Part shown: positions 1-9,649 of the stretch, piece by piece
How positions within the stretch are numbered: the stretch's first letter is position 1
Layout: the number at the start of each line of letters is the position of its first letter
Origin: Byssochlamys sp. IMV 00236
Lineage: Eukaryota; Ascomycota; Eurotiomycetes; Eurotiales; Thermoascaceae
Assembly (NCBI GenBank): GCA_001931875.2
Contig: MSJH02000423.1
Location: 4,889-23,291, forward strand
Length of the DNA: 18,403 nucleotides
Direction of reading: 5' to 3'
The notes under the pieces: generated by a model
What the model saw: only the letters and a program-made list of their open reading frames with translations
Databases searched by the model: none
What the model was told of the DNA's origin: nothing
Translations under genes and position numbers: made by a program

Positions 1-40
1 AAAAAAAAAAGAAAGAGAAAGAGAGAGAGAGAAAAAAGGG
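1..40. repeat. Purine (A/GA) low-complexity tract
   Basis: An A-run passes into a GA-rich microsatellite, 140 bases beyond the stop codon of the LUFS/WD40 gene. It is simple sequence with no coding signal. The remaining bases to 178 are AT-rich 3' flank of that gene, and I see no clear AATAAA on its strand there. Confidence 0.8.
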
Positions 41-178
41 AGGATGATAAGACGCTTGATTCAGATATTATATTTTTTTCTCTTGTATATATTTTGTTGA
101 ACTGTAAGAATAATAAAAGAGTATGTTTTTGATGTATGTATAATAGAATCATAGTAAAATGTTATATATACGAGAGTA

Positions 179-3100
179 TTAAGTTGACCACAGCATTAGA
201 TTCTTTTCCTTTTGATGATGACTTGCTGATGCAACCACGGTTTGTCCTCCATTTGATGAACATGCAATACTGACGACCATACCAGACTGTGATCCAGCTT
301 TCTTTGGTTGGGAGCCTGCTACTCCACAATGCCATATAAAGATGTCTTGATATCCTCCATATAATATACGCAGCTTTTCATTGCCCCCATTCATAAATGC
401 ACATCCTGCTATCTTTGACTGAGGAATATGATTCATCACACACTTCCAGTGGGATGTCTCATACACGCAGATCTTATCTTCGGATGACGCTACCAAAAAG
501 TTTCCATCCGCAGACCAGTCAAAGGAGCAAATATTTTTTCCGTGATCGGTTGTGATGGTTCGAATAGCATTGTCTCCATTATTATTTTTGGTGATGTCAA
601 TAATATAGATCTGATTACCCACTGCACATGCAAGTACAGTCACTGTTCTAGGATGGAATCGCATGGGATTGGGTGAAAATCCTGACTTGGATTGCGTCTA
701 TGAACATGTTAATAAATAAATATACTTCTTTTTTTTTTTTTTTTTTTTTTTTTTACCATCTTTAAAGACTTTTCACAATTTGATGTATTCAAATTCCACA
801 CTTTTAATTCTCCTTCTGCATCCAGCGAGCATATCGTGTCAGGTCTATCAGGGGCGAAATCAACCGCTGTCACTTGGGCACGACAATCTAACTTGACCAT
901 TTGCTTTGGTGAACTATCTCCACCACTTGAGATAGCTGAACCTACATCCCAAATACGTAATGTTTTATCATAAGAAGAGGTAGCGACCAAGTTGCGATTA
1001 TCTGTACTCCATCTAGCACAGGTGATATTGGCTGTATGACCATCCAGTGTATACATCATCTTCTTTTCTTGAACACTCCAAATCATCACTTTTCTGTCAT
1101 GACCTGCGCTCGCTAACCATTGTCCGTCTATCGAGAAGGATACGGTAGATACCTTATTTGTGTGTCCTGATAGATCAGCATACAGCTGTAAATTTCCTCC
1201 TACGCCTGAAGCAGCATTGCCACCGCCATTGTTCCCTGTGGATACCGCCATGTTGCTATCCAAATCAATGCCGCCACCCATGCTAGCTAAAAACCCCCCA
1301 CCAAAGGGGTCAAGCTCGCCTCCATCACCAGCCATCAGTAAATTCTGTTCTGCATTTTCGTCACCAGAGGTGAACATTTCACCAAAGTCACCTGCATCAC
1401 CCATCATGAACCTTTCCAGATCGAATGAGAGCACATTATTAGTAGGTGGCGGTTGCTGTTGTTGCTGCTGTTGTTGATGAGGTTGCATCGGTGACTGTAC
1501 ATCCAAGTTGGAAGGTGAGCCCATGTCATTAGGGTTCCACGCCATACGCTGCGCACTGACCTGTTGCACCACTTGCTGCGGTGTTTGTTGTGGTGTCTTT
1601 TGTTGATTTAGTGCATTTCGGTTCATCTGAGGAGATTGGCTGGCTTTTATTTGTTGTTGTTCAAAGCGTTGTTGTTGCTGTAGTCTTTGTTGCATTGTCA
1701 TGTCTTGTTGATTCATGATATGTGGACTCATGTTATGTGGTAGCTGGGGAGAACCTTGTTGCTGAGGTGTATTACTCACATCTTCTGTCCTTTGTCTTTT
1801 TTGAGGTGGTTGCTGATGCACAAATTGCTGCTGCTGGGATGGTTGTTGAGTCTGCTGTTGCTGTTGGGCTTGAGCCTGTGCTTGTGCTTGTTGTTGTAAA
1901 GCATGAGAAAGCTGACGACGTTGATATATAGCTACAGCGATGTTCTTCTTTTTATCCCCTTCAGGTGAATCATTTGCATTGGTGTTTCCCGGGTTTGGGC
2001 TTCCTATAGCAGTCGGTGGTGTTTGAGGGCCCTGTGGATTAGCTGTATTCATAGCCTGCTGCTGTTGTGCCTGTTGCTGCTGGGCTTGCTGCTGTTGCTG
2101 AGCCTGCTGCTGTTGCTGCTGCATCATTCGCTGACGGTTCATCATGACACGCTGCTGTTGCATCAGTATCTATAAGGGCATGAGTAAACCCGATTTGTAT
2201 GAACATATTTAATTACCTGCTGCTGCTGCTGCTGAGGTGTTAATCCTCCAGGAGGCATTTGACCTTTAGACATCATTTGTTGTGCAAGCATAAAGTTCAC
2301 TAAACCCCATAAGAAAGAAATAAATAGCGTGATTTTATTTAATAGTGAAATAGATTACCATCACCATTGAAAGCGCCATTTATTAGATTTGGATTTTGTA
2401 TGTTACCAACCATTCCCATTTGTGCTCCAGGTCCAATAACACCAGGCATTCCGGCTCCGGCTGGGTTTATATGCTGCCGTGGTTGTCCGTTCACTATGAA
2501 AAAAAATAACGGTTAATAGCCCTCTTCTTTTTTCCCCTTCCTTTATTTTCATTGTCAAAGTCATTACCTGCAGGCCCCATCATACGCTGAGCGGGATCTA
2601 CTTGTGGGCTTTGTCCCATTGGATGGTGCTGCTGGGGTAACTGAGCTTCTTGCCTTTGAGGTGTCATTTGTCCCATAGGCGGTTGGCCTTGCTGCTGCTG
2701 CTGTTGTTGCAGTTGTTGTTGTTGTTGAAACATAGCCTGTTGTTGGTGTTGTTGAATTATCGCTTGCTGCTGCATGTGTAGCCTTGCTTGCTGTTGACCG
2801 ACCATCATGCTGCTATATAACAACAGAGTAAATTTTTTTAATCTCCAATGATACCATTTTTTTCTTACGGGTTATTTCTCATCATATTTTGTTGTTGCAG
2901 CGTTAGTCTTCTCATATGCATGGTAACATTGTTCTTTACACACAAAAGGTTAATAAAAATAAACAAATATGATCTCATTCTCTTACTCGTTCTTCTGGAG
3001 TCCATGTGCTTTGATCACGACCAGCCAAACCACATGCGTTTATGGCTGCAGTAAGAATCGCGTTATACTGGTGATTTCGCATCATTTGCTGCTGAGTCTG

Positions 3101-3949
3101 CAGCTGTTGATTCACCATGGGTGAGTTCATCATGGCTTCAGCTACATGAGGCGTTGGTGGTTGTTGCTGAGTCATCACTTCAGCACCTCGCTGCATCTGC
3201 TGTGGGGAAAATGAAGGAGAGGCAGCATGTCTTACGGGCATGTTCGTTTGAGGCTGTTGCGGTAAATTGGCGGTCATGCTTTGAGGTGTATTTACAATAT
3301 TGTTTGCATTATTAGGTGGGGCCATAGCACCACTGTTAGGTAAAGAAGCGGGACTGCTCGATGGAGACGGACGCGAATCCCGTGATAGTTGGGAATGGTC
3401 TGGCTGCTGTTGAGGGGATCGTTGCACCTCGGATGCCCTTCGTTGAGTCTGATGTAAATTGAAGGCTCTGGCCTGTTGCAACGCTTCTTCTCTCTTTGTT
3501 CTTAAATAATCATGGTACTACACAAGCGTCAGTTTCATACAAAAGATAGATCCAGCTTTTAAGAATTACCTCATCATTTGTAGTAGCTTCTTTACTAGCC
3601 ATTGCTTCCTTATTTTTGGCATAATAGACATCCCAAAATACACTCCACCAGTCAGACAAAGAGACATCGATAGGAGGAGGCTGATCCGTATTGATACTGA
3701 CTTCTGTAGAAAAGGCTCGAGCCGCTTGGTGGTATTTTTGCTTTTTGAAGTAATCATAAATATATAAGTGCAAAAGATCCGTTGACCTGATATCTAAAAT
3801 TCGTCCATTTTGCCTATTCGTTCAATTTACAAAATAAATAAATAAAAACAAGGTTAACTCCAAATAAACTTTTTAAGGTGGAGATGTACTCCTTGTATTA
3901 ATAATCTTTACCCATCCCAAGTGTTTCTCCTGTTTTGAGATTGAGCCAT
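179..3949 (-). CDS. LEUNIG-type transcriptional co-regulator (LUFS/LisH, poly-Q, WD40), nine exons
   Basis: Exons, read on the minus strand: 3949-3912, 3786-3570, 3517-2987, 2933-2869, 2812-2568, 2493-2359, 2299-2217, 2169-757 and 697-179. All phases agree and give 1081 residues. The ATG at 3949 sits in an AAAATGG context and starts MAQSQNRRNTWDG. Residues about 14-85 form a LUFS domain: a LisH helix pair (LLHLYIYDYFKKQ) followed by the hallmark WWSVFWDVYYAK. Residues about 90-760 are Gln/Pro/Asn/Met-rich, with poly-Q runs. From about 765 to the end are WD40 repeats (GHTNKV...HDRKVMIWSV, YDKTLRIWDV, GELKVWNL, then more in the last exon), enough for a C-terminal propeller. Plant LEUNIG proteins with this order are Groucho/Tup1-like nuclear co-repressors. 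Yeast Flo8 shares only the LUFS part, so whether this protein represses or activates is unknown. Family call is sure; target genes are not. Confidence 0.95.
729..754. repeat. T26 homopolymer inside intron 8 of the LUFS/WD40 gene
   Basis: On the sense (minus) strand this is A26 placed immediately after the GT of the 5' splice site (756-755). The intron is 698-756, 59 nt. The tract makes up nearly half of it and extends the usual GTAA donor into pure A. Confidence 0.9.
2217..2234 (-). repeat. (CAG)6 poly-Q codon repeat ending at a 5' splice site
   Basis: Six CAG codons close exon 7. The next bases are the intron donor GTAATT (2216 downward), so the last repeat unit is also the CAG|GT splice consensus. 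Poly-Q coding resumes after the 47-nt intron (2170-2216). Confidence 0.85.
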
Positions 3950-4174
3950 TTTAAGAAGAAAGAAAAGATTGTCGAAATTTAAGTTGAACTAGAGCAAATC
4001 AAGACAAGATGCGTTAAAAACGTTCTTTTTTCCTTTTTTTTATTTTCTAAAACTTTTTTTGAAAATAAAAAAGAGAATAATGGTATTTTGTGTATTCAAT
4101 CTAAAAAAGTGAAACTAACCTTAAAAACTTCTTTTCTTTTGTTAAGAAGAAATCAAATAAAAAAAAAAAGGGAG

Positions 4175-4211
<37 letters not shown>

Positions 4212-4682
4212 GAATGAAAGCGAAACAGAGGGCAGAGATAGAAACACCCAATCGGCAAATAAAAACGCCCCCGCCTCATGCACTCGCTTAAATCACCTCA
4301 GAATTTTTTGATTGGATAAGACAGTAATGACGTTCGTATTTTTTTTTTTTCGAATCAGAATAAAATACATACAAATGCAAAAGGCCAAACTAGTGGCTTG
4401 ATAGTGCTGGTTAAAGCACTCTAGTAAACGCAGCATGTCTTGATCTAATATCATAGTTATGATTAACATAATCTACAAGAATCGATCGAATGTTCAATGC
4501 TACGTCGACGTCTCGGTTCCAGACCTATCATTGGATGAAGTTGATAGTATTAAAATAGAATAAATCAGTGCCTAACTTGTTGTAACTAAGCAAAAGTAAC
4601 TTATTAAGTTTCCACCATGAGCATTACCAGCTGAACACTGTGTGCAAAGCTTCAACGGGGTTATAGTTTATTTTGTAAATGA
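3950..4682. other. Intergenic region between the LUFS/WD40 gene and the Fanzor-like pseudogene
   Basis: The part next to 3949 must carry the promoter and 5' UTR of the LUFS/WD40 gene; it is rich in T/C on the sense strand. It includes the A35 tract at 4175-4209 and an A/T-rich stretch at 4030-4080. From about 4380 to 4680 base composition is more even and no reading frame is convincing. This is the 3' flank of the TnpB/Fanzor-like gene, where a guide (omega) RNA would be expected if one survived. It also holds a weak tRNA-promoter-like pair on the plus strand (4394-4400 and 4515-4525). Confidence 0.5.
4175..4209. repeat. A35 homopolymer in the LUFS/WD40 gene's upstream region
   Basis: An uninterrupted run of 35 A (T on the gene's sense strand) lies about 225-260 bp before the ATG at 3949. 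Poly(dA:dT) tracts of this kind commonly exclude nucleosomes at fungal promoters. That role is inferred from position only. Confidence 0.85.
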
Positions 4683-7020
4683 TTAGGTTAGAACATAAAC
4701 TTGAAGCGTTCGAAGCTTAGCAGATATACCTGTTTGCGTTTTATTGAGACAGAAACTGGATCGAGCAATAATATTATTGTCATCATTTACATACCGTTTA
4801 ACACGATTTTTCTCTAAACGCAGGTGAATCATCTTTTTTCTAAGATTTAAATCGAGGTCAATATCTTGTACAGCTATGAATATTAATAATATTTGCATAC
4901 CTATGATCGCAGTCAAATCCTCTTTCAGGTACAGTAATATCCGCTAAATCGTTTTTGCAATGGCTGCAAACTTTTGACGTCCTGTATTCATCCACTAATA
5001 TTACTATCCTTTTTTTGATAAATATCTACGTAACTTCTATTGTCTGCATTAGATATAATTACATTTTACTTTGGAGGGTGTAGGAGTTAATGAACGCATA
5101 GAGCTCGGAAGACTTGTGTCGCCATATGCGAAAATGACTCTCCTATCGCGTTGCTCTTGAAATCCAGCATTCCTATGATAAAGCTGTCTCTCTTTTTTCG
5201 TCCTCTGCTTGTGCTTGGATGTCATAAACTGTATGGTTCGTTTGGTAAGATTCTTCCGCATAGAGCATTCGTAATATGATCTAATGTTTGTTGTCTATTG
5301 CTATATAAATATCCTTTCCTTTCACGATGCTCAATTTTTCATAAAAATAAAAATACTAATGATAATAATAGTTCAAGTAAGAATATTGTAAAGATAGAAA
5401 ACAATTTATATTGATATGGTTTGTATGTAGGATAGAATACTTGAACATTCTGTGACATTTGAATTAGGAATAATGCTATGCCACTTTTGTATCCCATCAG
5501 AACCGTATTGAAGCCTCCTATTCAACTCGACCTCTGTAGCCCAAGCAAAGCCAGAACGTACCTTAAAACTAAGTAATGGAAAAAATGTTATTAGTGTACC
5601 TTCATACACGCTCTTTGTGTCATTGTCTTACTTGTAATTGCCGTTCGATATCGAAAAAGTATGGCCTTTCGTTGTCTGCTTATTGATTATATGCTCATGG
5701 GATACATCAACAGCTGTGACCAAATCACGAAAACCTACACAAAGGTGGTGTGTAATTAGTATCTCTTTTGGTTCATATTTTCTGGCTTGTATATAGGTAC
5801 CTGGATCGACTCCAATAAGCAAGTCGTCGTTTTTAAAGCCAACGGATTCTTTGTTTAGCTTATAGGTGCCTCTTTTCCAACTACTGATATCAACATGATT
5901 TTTTAAACGTTATTCATTTTCCTTAGTTTCTGGAAGCATTTCTATTATTGCATAAAATCAATGCAATATAAAAAGTATTAACACACAGTAAGAACGCTTC
6001 AAATATTTGACTTACCAATATTTTCCGCCGTGAATAGAACAGACACCATATGTCCGTCATATGAAATACCGTAATCCAGTGTGATCTTGTTTTTTTCATT
6101 GCTTGTATTTATAGCTAAACATTATAATATACCATGAATATTTATAATATCAAAATCTAACAATAGGCAATCTTACAATTTTGTTTTCTTTGTCTGTTTT
6201 TCTGAAGATGGTCGATATTAGATACATGCTCTCGTAGTGCCTCTTTGTTCTCCGCGTTATAGTTATCACCGAATGCTGCTAATGGCATTAGATCCAGATA
6301 ATACTAGTGAAGTGAATTTTCATTAGTGATATTGTGATGTTATGTGTTTCAGAAATATAGTCTGCTATATTACCTGATTTGTATTCACGTTAAATTGCTG
6401 CACTATTAAATTTGCAGGGACAGGATATCCTGCATTCATACATGAAATGATACATAGCAGTGTGACCAGATAGAGAAATATGAGCTTAAATATAAGGTAA
6501 AAAAAAATAGGCTTAAGACAAAGATAAAGATTGATATCAACTATTTACCGATTCCGTGCTTTGCTACAGGTAGCAAACTCCAAGATCGAAATTCAAATGG
6601 TAATAAAGTAAAATTAGTAGCTTCCCTTAAAAGCGCGACACTGAGGTATAAAATGTTGGGCGCATTGGTGAAGGCAAAGTCATACAAGGAAATTACGTCA
6701 AATGAAAGATCTCCAAATGTACCATAAAATATATTATAAACTATCCTAAGAGTAAGGAAGTAACTTAGTATAATGTCTCTTCTGTATAAGCTTTTAATCT
6801 GAAATATATACCTGTATAATTCATGGGTAACGGGAAGAAGAGGCATCGAATATGCAAAGGTTGGTGATCTGTGTATAAAATACTATTTGTTGCACAATTT
6901 GCTAAAAATAAAGAATATATCACTATGGCGAGAAGAACCGTGAATAATGCACGGTTGAGCGAGAGGTGGTCAAATGGGCTAATCAAAATTATTCGTTTTT
7001 TGAGTAACAATGCCCTCATG
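4683..7020 (-). pseudogene. Decayed, intron-containing TnpB/Fanzor-like RNA-guided nuclease gene
   Basis: Phase-consistent exons on the minus strand end or begin at 6549, 6429-6374, 6303-6177, 6114-6016, 5929-5801, 5734-5632 and from 5568. Visible blocks in order: RSWSLLPV and LMPLAAFGDNYNAENKE (N-terminal part), YGISYDGHMVSVLF, then LLIGVDPG|FRDLVTAV made by joining 5801 to 5734 (RuvC-I, Asp codon 5807-5805). Next come SGFAWATEVELNRR, a separate piece with NRQQTLDHITNALCG (about 5300-5256), VIFAYGDTSLPSSM (about 5130-5090), and VDEYRTSKVCSHC (about 4995-4957, first half of a zinc ribbon). This order matches eukaryotic TnpB relatives (Fanzors). Lesions: TAA at 5912-5910 within an exon whose frame is otherwise open, and a frameshift near 5253-5257. 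Exon 5568 onward runs into TAA at 5408-5406. The RuvC-III region is not recognisable. The 5' end is uncertain: an ATG at 7020 opens 84 codons of plausible N-terminus but does not connect in frame to the exon ending at 6549. Exons 5025-about 4870 and about 5255-5070 fit a 44-nt intron (5026-5069). Confidence 0.8.
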
Positions 7021-7059
7021 AGAATAGTAATGTCTAAAAGGGTGCAATTATGAAGAGGA

Positions 7060-9310
7060 ATGTGCGATTAGTTGACAGTATGCCATTATCTGATTTGTTT
7101 ATAGGCTGATTCTGTGGTTTTTCTGGTTCATTTCACGCATTTCTGATTTCAAGTGATTCTGACCATTTTTTATTTGTGAATAATTCACGGTTGTTCGTGA
7201 GCTTTGGATATTTTAGAAAGAAATGTTCAAGTTCTATTTTCTGTCTTCTTTTCAAAAGAAATAATTTTTCGCCAAAAAAATAGAATGAGGGACAGTAACA
7301 ATTACGCCATACAAGTCAATCACTTCAAGTTTTAAAGTTCAGAAAGGGGGGGGGCAAAATAAAGGCATGCCCACCTCTTTGCTACTTCACCTTTTAACTG
7401 TCACCATGTGTGTGTCTTGGTCTTGTCGCTATCACATAGTTTATTTTAGGCACTACACATGTGGTTATTATGAGATTTTTTTTTCGGCATAATACTTTAC
7501 AATACTCAGTGCCTTATGCTTCATGAAGTTTACTTTTGTGCGATGGTACGACATTCTCCCAAACTTGATTCCGACAAAATCAGTATCAATGATTATCAAT
7601 TAAGATGGCATGATGGACTATTACATTAAAAAGCACGCTCTTCTTTGCTTTATACTAATTGAATTATGTAAAATGATAAAAATGGTGTTTTCTATCCACG
7701 CATTTTACCATGAAATCAAATATTGATAGGCTTGACAAATTCAAGTGGAGCACACGTCATTTTATACCTTGTAGAGCATACGGCTACATTGTACTATTGT
7801 GGCTCGAGTTTATCAAATAGAATAGATCAAAATATGACATAAGCTATATATATTCTAAGCTATACTCTACCTTTTTTTCTTTAGAGACCATCTAGTGTTT
7901 TGATGGTTCATCGCTGTATTGTTATTCAAAGTGGATCGTGATTGGCTGAGATGACCATTTCTAAATATGTTATCTGAACTAGTGATTTGGAGGATATTAT
8001 AATTCGCGTTCTGATGAAGCTACCAAGAAAGATTACATCATATTGTTATTTTTCATTGTTCTTTCAATAATTCAATGTCTTTTTTTATTTTTGTAATGCC
8101 TTCCAATTACAAGGAAAAGCATAATCATTTGTTACTAGACACAAGCTATGCAATGGCAAAAACTATCTTTCAGGCAAATGATGGTTTTTTAATGTTTTTA
8201 CAACAGCCCTTATTTTTGAACAAACTGTGCAGGAAACTGCAAAAACAGAGCAAGCATTTAGAAACCCGGCAGATTTATTATTATTTCAAGAAGAACTCTG
8301 TGTGTCTGGACTATTAACAACTTGTATTCTTCTATTTCCGAATGTTATGAAAGCGTATTGTATGAACTCATTCCTTAACTGCGCAATCATTTGAATGCAT
8401 GTCATTGATATCAGTGCTACCAAAAGAACAGCCTGTTTGATTACAAATTTTTATATTGGAGCAAGTCAGGGTTTTTTCTTTTTATTTCTGTCTACCTCGT
8501 CAGAAAGAAGCAAGTTTGGTGGATAGAGCATAACAAAAAACACACAAGTACTAATCCCTTTGTGTATAAGATTTAGAATTCTTTAGTAAGGTATACTCTG
8601 TTTAAATGAAGCGGTGTAGAGATCGGGCATCCACCTGCAGAAGTATGATTTGCGAATTCACTCTAAAAGCAGACTATTGGTCTTTATTTAAACCTACTAA
8701 TTGTATTCGACATATGTATGGTACGTCGGATGAAAACAAACAACAATAAACAGGCCACTATAGCAATAGTTACTATAGTGACGTTGCATATTAATAGCAC
8801 TGAGCACCTTTTCTCTTAAAGTGCAACAAGCTGCTTGAATGTACTTTCCCACTCATCCCACATCACAACTTTTTTCTAATGAGAGACATCCACTGGTAAT
8901 CATAAGCCTATCATCAAAATGCGATATCCGCTTTTGTATTCAACTCTTTCTGTCTTTTTCATATCCTCATCATACCCTTGAATGATGTCGATCTAATTAA
9001 AGCCGAAAGTCTCTTATCACAGGAAATTAAAAAAGGTCGAGTTTTGACACATCAGAGAACACAGGCCAAGTTCTATTCAAGAAGCAAGTAAGTTTGCCAA
9101 AAAGAAAAGATCTGCAAAGGGCGGATTTTCTTTTGTTGATGTGAAACAAAGATAATAAGTTTCCATATAGAAAGGTTCAAGGGTCATTTTGGAATTGTTT
9201 TGTAAACATTTCATCGCGCAGATGCGTCATAGATATCAATTAAACTTTGAATAACTGTTGAATATTGAAACCCATCCCCATGAATTCATTCTGGAGAATA
9301 ATAACTTACA
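7060..9310. other. AT-rich intergenic region without a supported gene
   Basis: About 2.25 kb between the Fanzor-like pseudogene and an unrecognised open frame. It holds G9 at 7346-7354, many T-runs and a short hairpin at 8756-8780. A plus-strand ATG frame at 8075-8317 (80 codons) and an overlapping frame that stays open about 8180-8390 look weakly protein-like (the latter includes FRNPADLLLFQEEL). Neither has a recognisable domain, neighbouring exons or a length beyond chance. They could be relics of a transposon or of a gene. Confidence 0.5.
8756..8780. repeat. Perfect 8-bp inverted repeat (hairpin), 9-nt loop
   Basis: CACTATAG at 8756-8763 pairs with CTATAGTG at 8773-8780. It is isolated: no coding region ends nearby and no T-run follows, so it is not a clear terminator. 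Confidence 0.6.
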
Positions 9311-9625
9311 ATGCCAATAATTGACGTTGAGTGCTATTTAAATAAAAGAGATATTAAAGACTTTCTTGTTTGTTTAGCAGTGGAAGAGTCCATTATTCCC
9401 ATGCTTGGTTTTAAAAAGGTGGCTCTATTTGGCTCTCTTGGAGTTGTGATTTTGCTTGGCAAAACGATTCTATTCGTACACATGGATCTATCATATCGTC
9501 ATGGTTTTTCCACTTTGGTTTTACTAGGTAAAGCTACATTATTGTTGAAACAAGAGAGAAAATGGATGTATAAAAAAATATGTATTAAGCGTTATATGAA
9601 TGAATTATGCTTTATTAATAATTAG
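9311..9625 (+). CDS. Unrecognised open frame, 104 codons, doubtful
   Basis: An ATG-to-stop frame of 104 residues with hydrophobic stretches (LFGSLGVVILLGKTILF and FSTLVLLGKATLLL) and a basic C-terminus. The two hydrophobic blocks resemble each other, which hints at a short internal duplication or a two-helix membrane protein. There is no signal peptide at the start, no domain I recognise, and no pyrimidine-rich leader of the kind seen before the two plus-strand genes here. Its stop lies 25 bp from the 3' end of the convergent GPI-protein gene. It may be a small hypothetical gene or chance; I lean to chance or a remnant. Confidence 0.2.
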   Translation: MPIIDVECYLNKRDIKDFLVCLAVEESIIPMLGFKKVALFGSLGVVILLGKTILFVHMDLSYRHGFSTLVLLGKATLLLKQERKWMYKKICIKRYMNELCFINN

Positions 9626-9649
9626 AACCGTAACAAATGTAAATGCCCT

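Noticed and set aside
1160..1477. Plus-strand open frame opposite the WD40 gene
   Set aside because: It is the antisense shadow of the Gln/Gly/Pro-rich exon; the Cys run at its end is the complement of CAA/CAG codons.
1722..1931. Plus-strand open frame
   Set aside because: Also antisense to the poly-Q exon; no independent domain or start context.
4101..4283. Minus-strand Phe-rich open frame
   Set aside because: It is generated by translating the A35/T35 homopolymer and flanking pyrimidine tract.
4390..4530. Complete tRNA gene
   Set aside because: A- and B-box-like pieces are too far apart and no acceptor stem or anticodon arm can be folded between them.
8756..8780. Hairpin as a transcription terminator
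   Set aside because: No gene ends nearby and no T-run follows; eukaryotic context makes such a terminator unlikely.
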